64,000 nucleotides of DNA from Acidothermus sp. (GTDB lineage Bacteria > Actinomycetota > Actinomycetes > Acidothermales > Acidothermaceae): NCBI GenBank assembly GCA_023512015.1, contig JAIMAI010000003.1, forward strand, positions 31,449 through 95,448. Reading direction: 5' to 3'. The notes beneath the pieces are model-generated. The model was given only the letters and a program-made list of their open reading frames with translations, ran no database searches and had not been told where the DNA came from. The first letter of the stretch is position 1. Each line of letters begins with the position of its first letter. This document shows, piece after piece, positions 1 through 12,068 of this stretch. The position numbers and the translations under genes are program-made.

Positions 1-207
1 GTCGGGTCGTTGTTGGCCGGGCTAGGGATCGGCTGGTTCATCGACAGTCGGCTCGGGTCGTTTCCCGCTCTCACCCTCATCGGGCTCGGAGTCGGGATCG
101 CCGCCGGGTTGACCGCGAGCTGGCTTCGAATCCGCGCATATCTCGCCCACCCCGAGCCGGTCAGCCGCACCCCGGGCAACCCGGTCGAGTGGGACGACGA
201 GGAGTAG
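1..207 (+). CDS. AtpZ/AtpI-like ATP synthase accessory protein (5' partial)
   Basis: The reading frame is open from base 1, so the N-terminus lies outside the window. The visible 68 residues show the AtpZ-type pattern: a first membrane segment ending in GIGWFID, a short polar turn around RLGSFP, and a second glycine-rich membrane segment, followed by a short acidic tail ending WDDEE. Proteins of this family are small two-helix membrane proteins encoded just upstream of the Fo genes and thought to assist c-ring assembly or Mg2+ supply. Position directly before atpI and atpB supports the call. The exact family (AtpZ versus AtpI) is not certain from a fragment. Confidence 0.7.
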   Translation, partial: VGSLLAGLGIGWFIDSRLGSFPALTLIGLGVGIAAGLTASWLRIRAYLAHPEPVSRTPGNPVEWDDEE

Positions 208-252
208 AGCCGCATCCGAGGGTGACCGGAGGTGCGGCACGAGAGGAGCAGG

Positions 253-648
253 ATGACCACCAGCGGACCGTTGATGGTGCCTGTCGGCACTCCGCGGCGG
301 GTCTTCGTCGTCGCGTTGATCCTGGGCGGGGTGGTCCTGGCTGCGGCCAGCCTGCTCGGGTACGCCTTGATCGGTGGGCTTTTCGTGGTCGGGCTCGCCC
401 TCGGGGTGGTCAACAACGTCATGACGGTCCGCTCGATCCTCCGGCACACCGAACACGGAGATCCGGATCGCAAGCGCTATACGAAATCGGCTCTGATCCG
501 CCTCGGCTACATCTCCCTCATCGCCGGTGTTTTCGTCGTGGCGTTCCGCGGCGCGGGAATTGCGGTCTTGGTGGGCCTCGCCGTCTTCCATCTGCTGGCC
601 TCGCTGGCCAGCGCGCTTCCGCTGTTGAAGGAGTTCCGTAAGGTATGA
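253..648 (+). CDS. atpI: ATP synthase subunit I-like membrane protein
   Basis: A 131-residue protein with about four hydrophobic segments (residues ~15-33, 37-55, 85-103, 106-125), as in the small AtpI proteins that help assemble the c-ring. ATG 253 is chosen over the in-frame GTG at 232 because a good Shine-Dalgarno (GAGAGGAGCAGG) lies immediately upstream of 253. The stop codon overlaps the atpB start as ATGA, indicating translational coupling. The sequence itself is poorly conserved, so the assignment rests mostly on size, topology and position at the head of the ATP synthase operon. Confidence 0.7.
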   Translation: MTTSGPLMVPVGTPRRVFVVALILGGVVLAAASLLGYALIGGLFVVGLALGVVNNVMTVRSILRHTEHGDPDRKRYTKSALIRLGYISLIAGVFVVAFRGAGIAVLVGLAVFHLLASLASALPLLKEFRKV

Positions 649-1469
649 GCGCGCTGACCTCTCCGCACGTGCTCGCCGTCGAGGTGGACGTCGGCACCCA
701 CCAGACCGTCAAACTTTTCGGCCTCACCTGGCATTGGGACACGATTCTCAGTTCGGTGGTCGCCGGCATCATCGTGGTCGGCCTCGGCTTGTATTTGCGG
801 GCGACGGCACGTGCGGCCACCCCGAGCAAATTGCAGCTGCTCTTCGAGATGCTCGTCGGGTGGGTCAACAAACAGGTCGAGGAGAGCATGGGCCTGCGGG
901 TGGCTCCCTTCGTCGCCCCCATGGCGGTCACGCTTTTCGTCTATATCTTGCTGTGCAACTGGATCGGCGTCATTCCGAGCGGTCATCCGGAGCGCTTCCC
1001 GCCGCCGACCGCTGACATCAACCTGACGCTCACCTTGGCATTGGTGGTCATCATCCCCATGCATTTGGTGAGTCTGCGTCGGCGCGGGGTGCGCGGGTAC
1101 ATCCGGCACTATTTCGAGCCTTACAAAATACTTTTCCCGTTGGAAGTGGTCCAGGAGCTGTCGAAGCCGATCACTTTAGCGCTCCGGCTCTTCGGCAACA
1201 TCTTCTCCGGCGTCATCATGGTCGCGCTGCTCGCGAACCTGCCGGCTTTCCTGCTCTGGGTGCCACAAGGGATCTGGAAGCTCTTCGATTTGTTCATCGG
1301 AGTCATCCAGGCGTTCATCTTCGCGCTCCTGACGATCCTGTACTACGCGTTCGCGACCAGCACCGAGGGCCACGAGGCCGAGCAATCCCACGATGAGGAA
1401 AGCTCGTCGGGCTCGGTGCCGCAAGCTCAACGATCCCCAACCCCTGTGCCGGCCAGCCAGAGCCGGTGA
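645..1469 (+). CDS. atpB: F1Fo ATP synthase subunit a
   Basis: Subunit a (274 aa) forms the two proton half-channels beside the c-ring. The diagnostic helix is present: ELSKPITLALRLFGNIFSG, in which the Arg at about residue 181 is the essential stator arginine. Several membrane helices are evident (around 34-52, 90-110, 125-142, 195-235). The start overlaps the atpI stop by ATGA. The C-terminus carries an unusual polar Ser/Glu/Pro/Gln-rich extension of about 35 residues after the last helix (from about residue 238) that many subunit a proteins lack; its role is unknown. It lies 33 bp upstream of atpE in the same operon. Confidence 0.95.
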   Translation: MSALTSPHVLAVEVDVGTHQTVKLFGLTWHWDTILSSVVAGIIVVGLGLYLRATARAATPSKLQLLFEMLVGWVNKQVEESMGLRVAPFVAPMAVTLFVYILLCNWIGVIPSGHPERFPPPTADINLTLTLALVVIIPMHLVSLRRRGVRGYIRHYFEPYKILFPLEVVQELSKPITLALRLFGNIFSGVIMVALLANLPAFLLWVPQGIWKLFDLFIGVIQAFIFALLTILYYAFATSTEGHEAEQSHDEESSSGSVPQAQRSPTPVPASQSR

Positions 1470-1502
1470 CGACCAAACCCTGCGGAAAAGATCGGAGAAA
1501 CG

Positions 1503-1763
1503 ATGGCTGCAAGCAACATCGAGAGTGCGGTGAAGACGGCGGGCGCCTTCATCGGCGGTGGGCTGGCCCTGGCAGGCGGCGCCATTGGTGCGGCGATCGG
1601 TGACGGTCTCGCCGGTGCTCAGACCATCGCCGGAGTCGCCCGTCAACCGGAGGCCCAGCCCCGCCTCATGCCGCTCTTCTTCCTTACTGTGGGTCTGGTG
1701 GAGGCCATGTACTTCATCAACCTCGCGTTCATGGCCTTGTTCGTCTTCGTCCTCGGAAAGTAG
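1503..1763 (+). CDS. atpE: F1Fo ATP synthase subunit c
   Basis: An 86-residue hairpin proteolipid forming the rotor ring. Helix 1 has the glycine-rich packing motif ([18 protein letters not shown]), the cytoplasmic loop carries the conserved RQPE (residues 47-50), and helix 2 has the ion-binding carboxylate Glu67 in VGLVEAMYF. The surrounding residues look like a proton-type rather than a sodium-type site. A GGAGAAACG-like ribosome site precedes ATG 1503. Position between atpB and atpF matches the standard operon order. Confidence 0.97.
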   Translation: MAASNIESAVKTAGAFIGGGLALAGGAIGAAIGDGLAGAQTIAGVARQPEAQPRLMPLFFLTVGLVEAMYFINLAFMALFVFVLGK

Positions 1764-2329
<566 letters not shown>

Positions 2330-2330
<1 letters not shown>

Positions 2331-3154
2331 TGCAAGGCGCCAGTCGCGAAGCGTTGGCCGCCGCGTGGCGGGAGACCGAAGAACTGCTCGTACGGGCCCC
2401 CCTGGACTCCGCCGCCCTCGCAGGGATCGGCGAGCAACTCTTCGCGGTCACCGACGTGCTCGACGAAAACCCCGCTCTGCGGCGCGCGCTGTCCGACCCA
2501 GCCGTCGAACCGGGGCGCAAGACGTCGTTGGCCGACCGGGTCTTCTCGAACCGCATCGCCTCCGAGGCAAGAGAGATCGTCGGGCTGGCGGTACGTGCGC
2601 GATGGTCGCGTATGCGGGATCTCCCGGATGCCGTGGAAATCCTCGGCGTCCTGGCGTTACTCGTCGCGGCCGAGAAGGAGCGGGTGGTCGACGACGTCGA
2701 AGACGAGTTCTTCCGTTTCGGTCGCATCGTCGCGAGCGTTCCCGACCTGCGGGATGCGCTCGCGAACCGTACGTTGCCGGTGGAAAACAAAATTCGCTTG
2801 GTGGAGCGGTTGCTGGCGGGCAAGAGTCGGCCGATGACGGTCATCCTCGTCGAACAACTCGTCCGGCATCCGCGGGGGCGGACTCCCGAGGAGGGCTTCG
2901 CCGAGTTCAGCGGGATCGTCGCCCGGTTTCGGCAGCGGCTCGTCGCCCGCGTCGTGGTCGCCGTCCCCCTTACCGACGACGAACGAGCCCGACTTCGCCG
3001 AGCCCTTTCGGATATCTACGGCCGCGACGTCCACCTGCACGTCGAGGTGGACGGACGAATCGGCGGCGGCGTCGTCGTCCAACTCGGTGATGAAGTCATC
3101 GACGGGTCGATCGCGAGCGTCCTCGCGGCGGCTCGACAGAAACTTGCGAGCTGA
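2330..3154 (+). CDS. atpH: F1Fo ATP synthase subunit delta (extended actinobacterial form)
   Basis: OSCP/delta connects the peripheral stalk to the top of F1. At 274 aa it is about 90 residues longer than the usual ~180-residue delta. Actinobacterial deltas are typically long, with an insert or extended N-terminal region, so this is expected for the group. The conserved C-terminal region around [17 protein letters not shown] and the [15 protein letters not shown] strand motif near the end are typical of delta. The start overlaps the atpF stop by one base. Confidence 0.95.
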
Positions 3155-3189
3155 CCAGAAGACCAGTAGGAGAAACGGACCGAGGAACC

Positions 3190-4857
3190 ATGTCTGAACT
3201 CACGATTCGCCCCGAGGAGATTCGCGAAGCGCTGGAGGAATTCGTCGCCTCCTACACGCCGGATGTCGCTTCCCGCGAAGAGATCGGTCGGGTCACCGAA
3301 GCCGGTGACGGGATCGCGCGTATCGAAGGACTGCCGTCCACGATGGCCAACGAGCTGCTGCGCTTCGAAGACGGCACGCTCGGTTTGGCCCTCAACCTCG
3401 ACGTGCGGGAAATCGGCGCGGTCATCCTCGGACCGTTCGAGGGAATCGAGGAAGGCCAGACCGTCAAGCGGACCGGGGAGATTCTCTCGGTCCCGGTGGG
3501 CGACGGCTTCCTCGGTCGCGTGGTGAATCCGCTGGGAGAACCGCTCGACGGTAAAGGGGAAATCGTCGCGGAGACCCGCCGGGCGCTGGAATTGCAGGCT
3601 CCGAGCGTGGTCCAGCGCCAACCGGTGAAGGAACCGCTGCAAACCGGCATCAAGGCCATCGACGCTATGACCGCCATCGGGCGGGGCCAGCGTGAGCTCA
3701 TCATCGGGGACCGGCAGACCGGTAAAACCGCGGTGGCGATCGACACCATCATCAATCAGCGGGCGAATTGGGAGAGTGGCGATCCCAAACTGCAGGTGAA
3801 GTGCATTTACGTCGCGATCGGCCAGAAGGGCTCGACGATCGCCGCCGTCCGCAGCGCCCTCGAAGCCGCCGGAGCGATGGAGTACACCACGATCGTCGCT
3901 GCCCCGGCCTCCGATCCCGCGGGCTTCAAGTACCTGGCGCCGTACACCGGATCTGCCATCGGTCAGCACTGGATGTACAAAGGGCAGCACGCGCTCATCG
4001 TTTTCGACGACCTGTCCAAGCAGGCCGAGGCGTATCGAGCGATTTCCCTGCTACTGCGCCGTCCTCCGGGCCGGGAAGCCTACCCGGGTGACGTCTTCTA
4101 CCTGCACTCCCGTCTGCTGGAGCGGTGCGCGAAACTCTCCGACGAGATGGGAGGGGGTTCGCTCACCGGGCTCCCCATCATCGAGACCAAAGGCAACGAC
4201 GTTTCGGCGTACATCCCCACCAACGTCATCTCCATCACCGACGGCCAGATCTTCCTGGAGACCGACCTGTTCAACTCCGGGGTACGGCCGGCCATCAACG
4301 TCGGTATCTCGGTTTCGCGGGTCGGTGGCAACGCCCAGCTCAAGGCGATGAAGCAGGTCGCCGGTCGGCTCCGCCTGGACCTCGCCCAGTACCGGGAACT
4401 CGAAGCGTTCGCAGCGTTCGGCTCCGACCTGGACGCCGCCAGTCGCGCACAGCTCGAACGCGGTGCGCGACTCGTCGAACTGCTCAAGCAGCCGCAGTAC
4501 TCCCCGTACCCGGTGGAAGAGCAGGTCGTGTCACTGTGGGCCGGCACGACGGGTCAGCTCGACGACGTGCCGGTCGCCGACATCCGGCGCTTCGAGCGGG
4601 ATTTCCTCGAATACGTGCGACTCCATCACCACGGCATTTTCGACGAGATCCTGCAGACCAAGGAACTCACCGACAACGTGGTGGAGGCCCTCACCCTCGC
4701 CATCACCGAGTTCAAGAAGACCTTCGAGACGCACGAAGGGAAAATCCTGGGCCACGAGGAGGCGCCCGAGCTCGACGAGTCCCACCTGGCCGCCGAGAAG
4801 GTGCGCAAACACGTTCCTCCGGAGAAGAAGCCGCAGGCCACCGGCGCGTCCCGCTGA
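3190..4857 (+). CDS. atpA: F1Fo ATP synthase subunit alpha
   Basis: The non-catalytic nucleotide-binding subunit of F1 (555 aa). The P-loop [13 protein letters not shown] lies at about residues 173-185. The family signature [14 protein letters not shown] near residue 370 and the [11 protein letters not shown] motif near 220 are both present. Length is slightly above the E. coli protein (513 aa) because of a charged C-terminal tail ([14 protein letters not shown]), as seen in other actinobacterial alphas. A Shine-Dalgarno-like AGGAGAAACGG and AGGAACC precede ATG 3190. Confidence 0.98.
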   Translation: MSELTIRPEEIREALEEFVASYTPDVASREEIGRVTEAGDGIARIEGLPSTMANELLRFEDGTLGLALNLDVREIGAVILGPFEGIEEGQTVKRTGEILSVPVGDGFLGRVVNPLGEPLDGKGEIVAETRRALELQAPSVVQRQPVKEPLQTGIKAIDAMTAIGRGQRELIIGDRQTGKTAVAIDTIINQRANWESGDPKLQVKCIYVAIGQKGSTIAAVRSALEAAGAMEYTTIVAAPASDPAGFKYLAPYTGSAIGQHWMYKGQHALIVFDDLSKQAEAYRAISLLLRRPPGREAYPGDVFYLHSRLLERCAKLSDEMGGGSLTGLPIIETKGNDVSAYIPTNVISITDGQIFLETDLFNSGVRPAINVGISVSRVGGNAQLKAMKQVAGRLRLDLAQYRELEAFAAFGSDLDAASRAQLERGARLVELLKQPQYSPYPVEEQVVSLWAGTTGQLDDVPVADIRRFERDFLEYVRLHHHGIFDEILQTKELTDNVVEALTLAITEFKKTFETHEGKILGHEEAPELDESHLAAEKVRKHVPPEKKPQATGASR

Positions 4858-4881
4858 GCCGTCGAGCGGAGAGTTTCGGGA

Positions 4882-7259
<2,378 letters not shown>

Positions 7260-7271
7260 GGGAGCCCGCAG

Positions 7272-7649
7272 ATGCCTTTGCAGGTAGACCTCGTCTCCGC
7301 CGAACGGCGGCTGTGGTCCGGGGCGGCGGATTTCGTCGTCGCCCGCACCCTCGACGGTGAACTCGGCATCCTCCCCGGGCACGTGCCGCTGCTCGGAGTA
7401 CTCGCCGAAGGATTCACCGTGAAAATCACCGGCCGTGATGCGGGAACCGGAATCGTGGCCGCCGTCCACGGAGGGTTCCTCTCGGTCGCCAACGACGAGG
7501 TGACGATCCTCACCGAGGTCGCCGAGCTCTCCGGTGAGATCGACGTTGCGCGCGCCCGGGCCGCTCTCGATCGCGCCACCGCCGAAGGCGACGAACAAGC
7601 CGCCGCTCGCTCGCGGGCCAGGCTGGCCGCGGCAGGTCAACCGGTCTGA
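7272..7649 (+). CDS. atpC: F1Fo ATP synthase subunit epsilon
   Basis: Epsilon (125 aa) couples gamma rotation to the c-ring and can inhibit hydrolysis. The N-terminal beta barrel includes the conserved [17 protein letters not shown]. The C-terminal helical hairpin is shortened relative to E. coli epsilon but still present (about residues 88-120, [22 protein letters not shown]). Last gene of the atp operon. Confidence 0.95.
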   Translation: MPLQVDLVSAERRLWSGAADFVVARTLDGELGILPGHVPLLGVLAEGFTVKITGRDAGTGIVAAVHGGFLSVANDEVTILTEVAELSGEIDVARARAALDRATAEGDEQAAARSRARLAAAGQPV

Positions 7650-7663
7650 TCGGCGGGCCGGCG

Positions 7664-8230
7664 ATGCTGATCGAAGCGTTCGACATCGCCGGCCTCGTCG
7701 TGACCGGTGTGATCGCTTGTGCTGCGGCGTTCGTCGTCGCCGTCCTGATTCGCCAGACCATGCTGCAACGCCGGGGAGCCGGGGTGCTCTGTGCGATGCG
7801 GACCGGTTCCAGCTGGCATCTGGGTGTGGTTCGCTACGGGTCCAAGACCCTGCAGTGGTACCGCTTGATCAGCCTCACTCCACGGCCGTCGGTGGTCTTC
7901 GTCCGCGGGGGGACGACGGTGCTGGCGCGTCGACCGGCTGGGATCGGGGTTCGCCACCTATTGCCCCACGCTGCGCTCATCGCCCGCTGCCGCGCCCGCA
8001 GCGCTGCCGGGAACACGGTCGACGTCGAGCTGGCCTTCTCCGCGGCCGGCTGGACGGGCTTCCTCGCTTGGCTGGAATCCGCGCCGCCGGCGACCGTCGA
8101 TCCGTCGCCGACCGCCGTCGCGCCGACGATCGCCGTCCCGTCAGGCCCCACCGCGGGAACCGGCGGGCCGCCAGAGCACGTCCCCGGCGCCGGCGACCGC
8201 ATTGACCCGCCTGGCCAGCACGAACAGTAG
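7664..8230 (+). CDS. DUF2550 family membrane protein
   Basis: A 188-residue protein with a single N-terminal membrane helix (about residues 9-28) followed by a basic cytoplasmic-like domain containing WHLGVVRYGSKTLQWYRL, which is typical of DUF2550 proteins. Members of this family are encoded directly after atpC in many Actinobacteria; function is unknown. The C-terminal ~30 residues are Pro/Thr/Gly-rich. The last 90 bp overlap the convergent cobalamin adenosyltransferase gene, which is unusually long for a tail-to-tail overlap. The overlap lies in the low-complexity tail, so an earlier functional end is conceivable, but no earlier stop exists in frame. Confidence 0.85.
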   Translation: MLIEAFDIAGLVVTGVIACAAAFVVAVLIRQTMLQRRGAGVLCAMRTGSSWHLGVVRYGSKTLQWYRLISLTPRPSVVFVRGGTTVLARRPAGIGVRHLLPHAALIARCRARSAAGNTVDVELAFSAAGWTGFLAWLESAPPATVDPSPTAVAPTIAVPSGPTAGTGGPPEHVPGAGDRIDPPGQHEQ

Positions 8231-8731
8231 GTCGGAAAGCCGGTTGAGGTAGCGCGCGGCGGTCGGGTTCATCGCGGATCCGTGGACGGCGATCGCGGCC
8301 CAGGTCGCCCGCTCCGCCCTCCGCACCACGGCGCGGGCCTGGTGGAGCAGCGCCGCCGCGAGGGTGCCCCCGGGGAGCACGAAGCTGTCTAGCGGGGGCA
8401 GCGCGGCGTTGGCGGCGTCGATGGCGGCTTCGAGCCGGCTCACGTCCTCCTCGACCACCCGCAGCGGGGGATGAGTCGGATGCGGTTCCACCGGCGTGGC
8501 GAGGTCGGCGCCGACGTCGAAGAGGTCGTTTTGCACGCGCCGCAGAATGCCCGCGATCTCCGCGGGAAACTCGGCCGCTGCCAAAGCCACCCCGATGATC
8601 GTATTCGCTTCGTCGCACGAACCGATCGCTTCGAGGCGCGGATCCGTCTTGGCCACCCGGCCGCTGCCGGCGAGCGCCGTCGTCCCGTCGTCGCCGGTAC
8701 GGGTGTAGATGCGGGTGAGGTGGACGGCCAC
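8141..8731 (-). CDS. Cob(I)yrinic acid a,c-diamide / cobalamin adenosyltransferase, PduO type
   Basis: A 196-residue PduO-type ATP:cob(I)alamin adenosyltransferase, which makes adenosylcobalamin for mutases. Visible signatures are the N-terminal ATP-binding TRTGDDGTTALAGSGR, RLEAIGSCDEANTIIG, the RVQNDLFDVGADLATP segment, SFVLPGGTLAAALLHQARAV followed by RRAER, and C-terminal RYLNRLSDLLFVLAR. The start is GTG 8731, six bases downstream of a TAGGCT hexamer with no Shine-Dalgarno, pointing to a leaderless mRNA. Its likely client in this window is the B12-dependent acyl-CoA mutase at 25.2-26.9 kb. Confidence 0.93.
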   Translation of the reverse strand: MAVHLTRIYTRTGDDGTTALAGSGRVAKTDPRLEAIGSCDEANTIIGVALAAAEFPAEIAGILRRVQNDLFDVGADLATPVEPHPTHPPLRVVEEDVSRLEAAIDAANAALPPLDSFVLPGGTLAAALLHQARAVVRRAERATWAAIAVHGSAMNPTAARYLNRLSDLLFVLARRVNAVAGAGDVLWRPAGSRGGA

Positions 8732-8737
8732 GCGATG

Positions 8738-8743
8738 AGCCTA
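8738..8743 (-). promoter_or_regulatory. -10 hexamer TAGGCT (leaderless adenosyltransferase)
   Basis: On the minus strand TAGGCT ends 6 nt before GTG 8731, so transcription would start at or next to the start codon. It shares a 47-bp intergenic region with the opposite murA promoter. Confidence 0.55.
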
Positions 8744-8766
8744 CGCGGGGTGGATCGATCAAGGGT

Positions 8767-8772
8767 TAGCAT
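8767..8772 (+). promoter_or_regulatory. -10 hexamer TAGCAT (leaderless murA)
   Basis: TAGCAT ends 6 nt before ATG 8779 and there is no Shine-Dalgarno between them, consistent with leaderless murA transcription. Any -35 element overlaps the divergent adenosyltransferase promoter. Confidence 0.55.
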
Positions 8773-8778
8773 GCAGCG

Positions 8779-10047
8779 ATGACCGAACGCATCGTCGTCC
8801 ACGGCGGCCGTCCGCTTCTCGGTGAGGTCACCGTTTCCGGGGCCAAGAACAGCGTGCTCAAGCTCATGGCGGCCGCTCTGCTCGCGCCCGGGCGCAGCGT
8901 CGTCCGCAACGTCCCCGCCATCCTCGACGTGAAGATCATGTCTGAGTTGCTGTGCCGGTTGGGGTGTGAGGTGACGGCGGACGGCGACACCTTGCGCCTC
9001 GACGTCCCCGATCGGGTCGGCCACGAGGCCGATTACGACCTGGTGCGGCGGCTGCGGGCGTCGATTTGCGTCCTCGGGCCGCTCCTCGCCCGCTGCGGTG
9101 AGGCGAAAGTCGCACTCCCCGGAGGTGACAACATCGGTTCGCGCGGCCTGGATCTGCACGTCGCGGGCCTGCAACGGATGGGTGCGGAGATCGAAAGCGA
9201 GCACGGCTTCCTGGTGGCGCGAGCACCGCACGGGCTGCGGGGAACCACCGTCTGGCTGGATTTCCCGAGCGTCGGAGCCACCGAGAACCTACTCATGGCC
9301 GCGGTCCTCGCCGAGGGAACCACGGTCATCGACAACGCCGCTCGCGAGCCGGAAATCGCCGACCTCGCCTCCATGCTCCAGGAGATGGGGGCCAAAGTGG
9401 ACGGCGCAGGCTCCTCGACGATCGAAATTCAGGGTGTCGGGGAGTTACAACCGGTCACGCACACCACCGTTCCCGATCGGATCGTCGCCGGTACCTTCGC
9501 GATCGCCACCGTCATGACCGGAGGGTCGGTTCGCATCCTGCGATGCCGGCCCGAGCACCTAGAGATCGTGCTGGATCGGTTGGTGTCGTGCGGAGCTGAG
9601 GTGGAGGCCTCCGACACCGTGCTCCAGGTGACGATGGACCGGCGTCCGGCCGCCGTCGACGTGGTGACCCTTCCGTATCCGGGGTTCGCCACCGATTTCC
9701 TCCCGATGGTCATCGCCTTGAATTCGGTCGCCGACGGGGTGGCGATGGTGACCGAAAACGTCTTCGAGGGGCGTTTCCGTTTCATCCAGGAATTGGTGCG
9801 CCTCGGCGCGGATATTCGCACCGACGGCCACCACGCCGTCGTCCGCGGACGGCCGCGGCTGTCCGGGGCACCGGTCGAGGCGACGGATATTCGCGCAGGC
9901 GCGGCCCTGGTCCTCGCCGGATTGGTGGCCGACTGCACGACGACGGTGGCCGAGGTACACCACATCGACCGCGGGTACGCCGGTTTCGTCGGGCAGCTTC
10001 GCAGCCTCGGAGCGGAGGTCGTTCGGGAGGTGGTCTCCGATGAGTGA
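8779..10047 (+). CDS. murA: UDP-N-acetylglucosamine 1-carboxyvinyltransferase (Asp117 variant)
   Basis: MurA (422 aa) transfers enolpyruvate from PEP to UDP-GlcNAc, the first committed step of peptidoglycan synthesis in the cytoplasm. Typical motifs are [21 protein letters not shown] at the N-terminus, [13 protein letters not shown], and [15 protein letters not shown]. The active-site loop reads [10 protein letters not shown]: codon 117 (gac at 9127) encodes Asp where E. coli has the catalytic, fosfomycin-reactive Cys115. The same Asp substitution, at residue 117, is known from Mycobacterium tuberculosis and gives intrinsic fosfomycin resistance. The end overlaps the next gene by 8 bp. Confidence 0.97.
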   Translation: MTERIVVHGGRPLLGEVTVSGAKNSVLKLMAAALLAPGRSVVRNVPAILDVKIMSELLCRLGCEVTADGDTLRLDVPDRVGHEADYDLVRRLRASICVLGPLLARCGEAKVALPGGDNIGSRGLDLHVAGLQRMGAEIESEHGFLVARAPHGLRGTTVWLDFPSVGATENLLMAAVLAEGTTVIDNAAREPEIADLASMLQEMGAKVDGAGSSTIEIQGVGELQPVTHTTVPDRIVAGTFAIATVMTGGSVRILRCRPEHLEIVLDRLVSCGAEVEASDTVLQVTMDRRPAAVDVVTLPYPGFATDFLPMVIALNSVADGVAMVTENVFEGRFRFIQELVRLGADIRTDGHHAVVRGRPRLSGAPVEATDIRAGAALVLAGLVADCTTTVAEVHHIDRGYAGFVGQLRSLGAEVVREVVSDE

Positions 10048-10900
10048 GCTGGTTGTCGGGGTGGTCGGCGCCGGGCTCATGGGATCGGGAATCGCCCAGG
10101 TAGCGGCGAGTGCCGGCTATCGGGTGCGCCTGCACGACGTCGACGCATCCGCGCTGGACCGCGGACTCGCGGCCATCGACGCGTCGCTGAACCGTTTCGT
10201 TTCCAAGGAGAAGATGACGGCGGACGACGCCCGCGCCGCCCGCGACCGAATCCGCACCACCACTCGTTTGGCCGATTTCACCGACTGCGATTTCGTCGTA
10301 GAAGCGGTCTTCGAGGACCTCGACGTCAAGCGCGTGGTCTTCGCGGAACTCGCCGCCATCGTTCGGCCGGACACCGTTCTCGCGTCGAACACCACGGCCA
10401 TTCCCATCACCCGGATCGCCGCCGGTGTGAACAGACCCGAACGGGTCGTCGGGACGCATTTCTTTTCTCCGGTCCAGGTGATGCAGCTCTGCGAAATCGT
10501 CAGAGGTTTTCACACCGACGACGCCACGGTCGCGCGGGCACGGGATTTCGCCGAGTCGTTGGGAAAGACCTGCATCGTGGTCAATCGCGACATCGCCGGA
10601 TTCGTGACGTCGCGATTGCTCGTGGCGTTCGTCAACGAGGCGGTCCGGCTCGTGGAGAGCGGGGTGGCGAGCGCCGAGGATATCGATACCGCCTGTCGCC
10701 TCGGCTTCGGCCATCCGATGGGGCCGCTCGCCACCTTGGACCTGACCGGACTCGACGTCATCGCGCATGCGGCAGAGGCGATCTACGAGGCCACGCGGGA
10801 TGCGAAATTCGCCCCGCCGGAGCTGATGACCCGCATGGTCGCCGCCGGCAGGTTGGGCCGGAAAACCGGCCAGGGCTTCTACCACTACCCCGCACCCTGA
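10040..10900 (+). CDS. 3-hydroxybutyryl-CoA dehydrogenase family protein
   Basis: A 286-residue NAD(P)-dependent 3-hydroxyacyl-CoA dehydrogenase of the short (Hbd/PaaH) type. The N-terminal Rossmann motif is [12 protein letters not shown], with an acidic residue after strand 2 (LHDVD) favouring NAD. The catalytic His is in [14 protein letters not shown], and the C-terminal dimerisation domain starts at [11 protein letters not shown] and contains [19 protein letters not shown]. It would interconvert 3-hydroxyacyl-CoA and 3-oxoacyl-CoA, compatible with the thiolase and crotonase elsewhere in the window. It overlaps the 3' end of murA, so the two are probably co-transcribed despite unrelated roles. 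Confidence 0.92.
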   Translation: MSELVVGVVGAGLMGSGIAQVAASAGYRVRLHDVDASALDRGLAAIDASLNRFVSKEKMTADDARAARDRIRTTTRLADFTDCDFVVEAVFEDLDVKRVVFAELAAIVRPDTVLASNTTAIPITRIAAGVNRPERVVGTHFFSPVQVMQLCEIVRGFHTDDATVARARDFAESLGKTCIVVNRDIAGFVTSRLLVAFVNEAVRLVESGVASAEDIDTACRLGFGHPMGPLATLDLTGLDVIAHAAEAIYEATRDAKFAPPELMTRMVAAGRLGRKTGQGFYHYPAP

Positions 10901-11011
10901 TCGATCCACCTCCGCACCGATCCCTGCACCGATCGGCGCGCCGGGCTGCCTCAGCTCCCGACCGACCCCGCCGACAGGAAGGGCGGAGCACAGGGACGGG
11001 CTCCCCTCGGC

Positions 11012-11032
11012 GCGTCCGGGTCGACCGGACGC
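11012..11032 (+). promoter_or_regulatory. Inverted repeat in the leader of the moxR cassette
   Basis: GCGTCCGG, a 5-nt loop, then CCGGACGC form a perfect 8-bp stem. It sits 28 bp before the MoxR start in the 160-bp gap after the dehydrogenase gene. There is no T-tract, so it could be an operator, a weak terminator for the upstream operon, or an mRNA leader structure. The rest of the gap shows nothing else clear apart from the AAGGAGGCGGG Shine-Dalgarno. Confidence 0.4.
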
Positions 11033-11060
11033 GACGCGGACGCAAGGAGGCGGGTGCGGC

Positions 11061-12068
11061 ATGGCGTTCGACCGGGACGTCCTCGTTGACGATCTTTTCC
11101 CCGACGGCTACGCCCTGGAATCTCGGCTGCTGGCGAGCGGAATGGCGACCAAGCTCATCGCCAACGTCGAAAACGTGATCCGCGGCAGGCGTACGGCCGT
11201 CGAGATCGTCGCGATCGGTCTGCTCTCCGGGGGGCACGTGCTCATCCAGGACATCCCCGGCAGCGGGAAGACCACCCTCGCCCACGCGTTCGCACAATCC
11301 CTCGGCGGGAAATTCCGGCGCGTCCAAGGCACCGCCGACCTGCTGCCCTCCGATATCACCGGTTCGTCGCTGTGGGATCCGGCGCACCAGGAATTCCGCT
11401 TCGTTCCGGGGCCGGTCTTCACCAACGTGCTCCTCGTCGACGAATTGAACCGCGCGACCCCGCGTGCCCAGTCGGCTTTGTTGGAAGCCATGGACGAACG
11501 GGCGGTCACCGTGGACGGCGTCCGCCACGAGCTCCCCGATCCGTTCTTCGTCGTCGCGACGCAGAATCCCGTCGACCAATACGGCACTTTTCCGTTGCCG
11601 GAGAGCCAACTCGACCGTTTCGCGGTGTGTCTGGCGCTCGGGTTCAACGACGTCGCCACCGAACGACAGGTGATGCGTGACCAGCTGGTCCGTCCGACGG
11701 TCGGTGACCTCAAACCGGTACTCACCCCCGAGGAATTGCGGTGGCTGCAACTCGAGGTGCGCCGGACGTTCATCGCGGATCCGGTCCTCGATTTCGCGCT
11801 GCGAATCCTCGCCGGAACCCGCCAGCATCCCTCGGTGACCGTCGGGGCGAGTTCCCGTGCCGGCCTCTCCCTGCTGCGCTGCGCTCAGGCGCGGGCCCTG
11901 CTCGCCGGGCGCAACTACGTCGTGCCGGACGACGTCCGGCTGCTCGCCCCGAGTGTGCTCGGGCATCGGCTCGTGCTGAGCGGGGGCGGAGCCGAGAGGG
12001 GGACCAGCGCCGGGGTCGCCGTCGTCCACGAGATCGTGGCGAACGTCCCGGCGCCGCTCCCGGGATGA
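11061..12068 (+). CDS. MoxR family AAA+ ATPase
   Basis: A 335-residue MoxR ATPase, a cytosolic chaperone-like AAA+ protein that usually acts with DUF58 and membrane partner proteins. Walker A is IPGSGKTTLAHAFA (about residue 70), Walker B is VLLVDELNRATPRAQSALLEAMDE (about 130), and sensor 1 is in FVVATQNPVDQYGTFPLPESQLDRF. The C-terminal lid domain has the typical VGASSRAGLSLLRCAQARAL. A strong AAGGAGG lies 12 nt before ATG 11061. The stop overlaps the next gene's ATG, starting a tightly coupled MoxR-DUF58-transglutaminase cassette. Confidence 0.95.
   Translation: MAFDRDVLVDDLFPDGYALESRLLASGMATKLIANVENVIRGRRTAVEIVAIGLLSGGHVLIQDIPGSGKTTLAHAFAQSLGGKFRRVQGTADLLPSDITGSSLWDPAHQEFRFVPGPVFTNVLLVDELNRATPRAQSALLEAMDERAVTVDGVRHELPDPFFVVATQNPVDQYGTFPLPESQLDRFAVCLALGFNDVATERQVMRDQLVRPTVGDLKPVLTPEELRWLQLEVRRTFIADPVLDFALRILAGTRQHPSVTVGASSRAGLSLLRCAQARALLAGRNYVVPDDVRLLAPSVLGHRLVLSGGGAERGTSAGVAVVHEIVANVPAPLPG

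Noticed and set aside
22..591. Long minus-strand open frames across the atp operon
   Set aside because: They are antisense to recognised ATP synthase genes and have low-complexity, His/Asp/Arg-rich translations typical of high-GC shadow frames.
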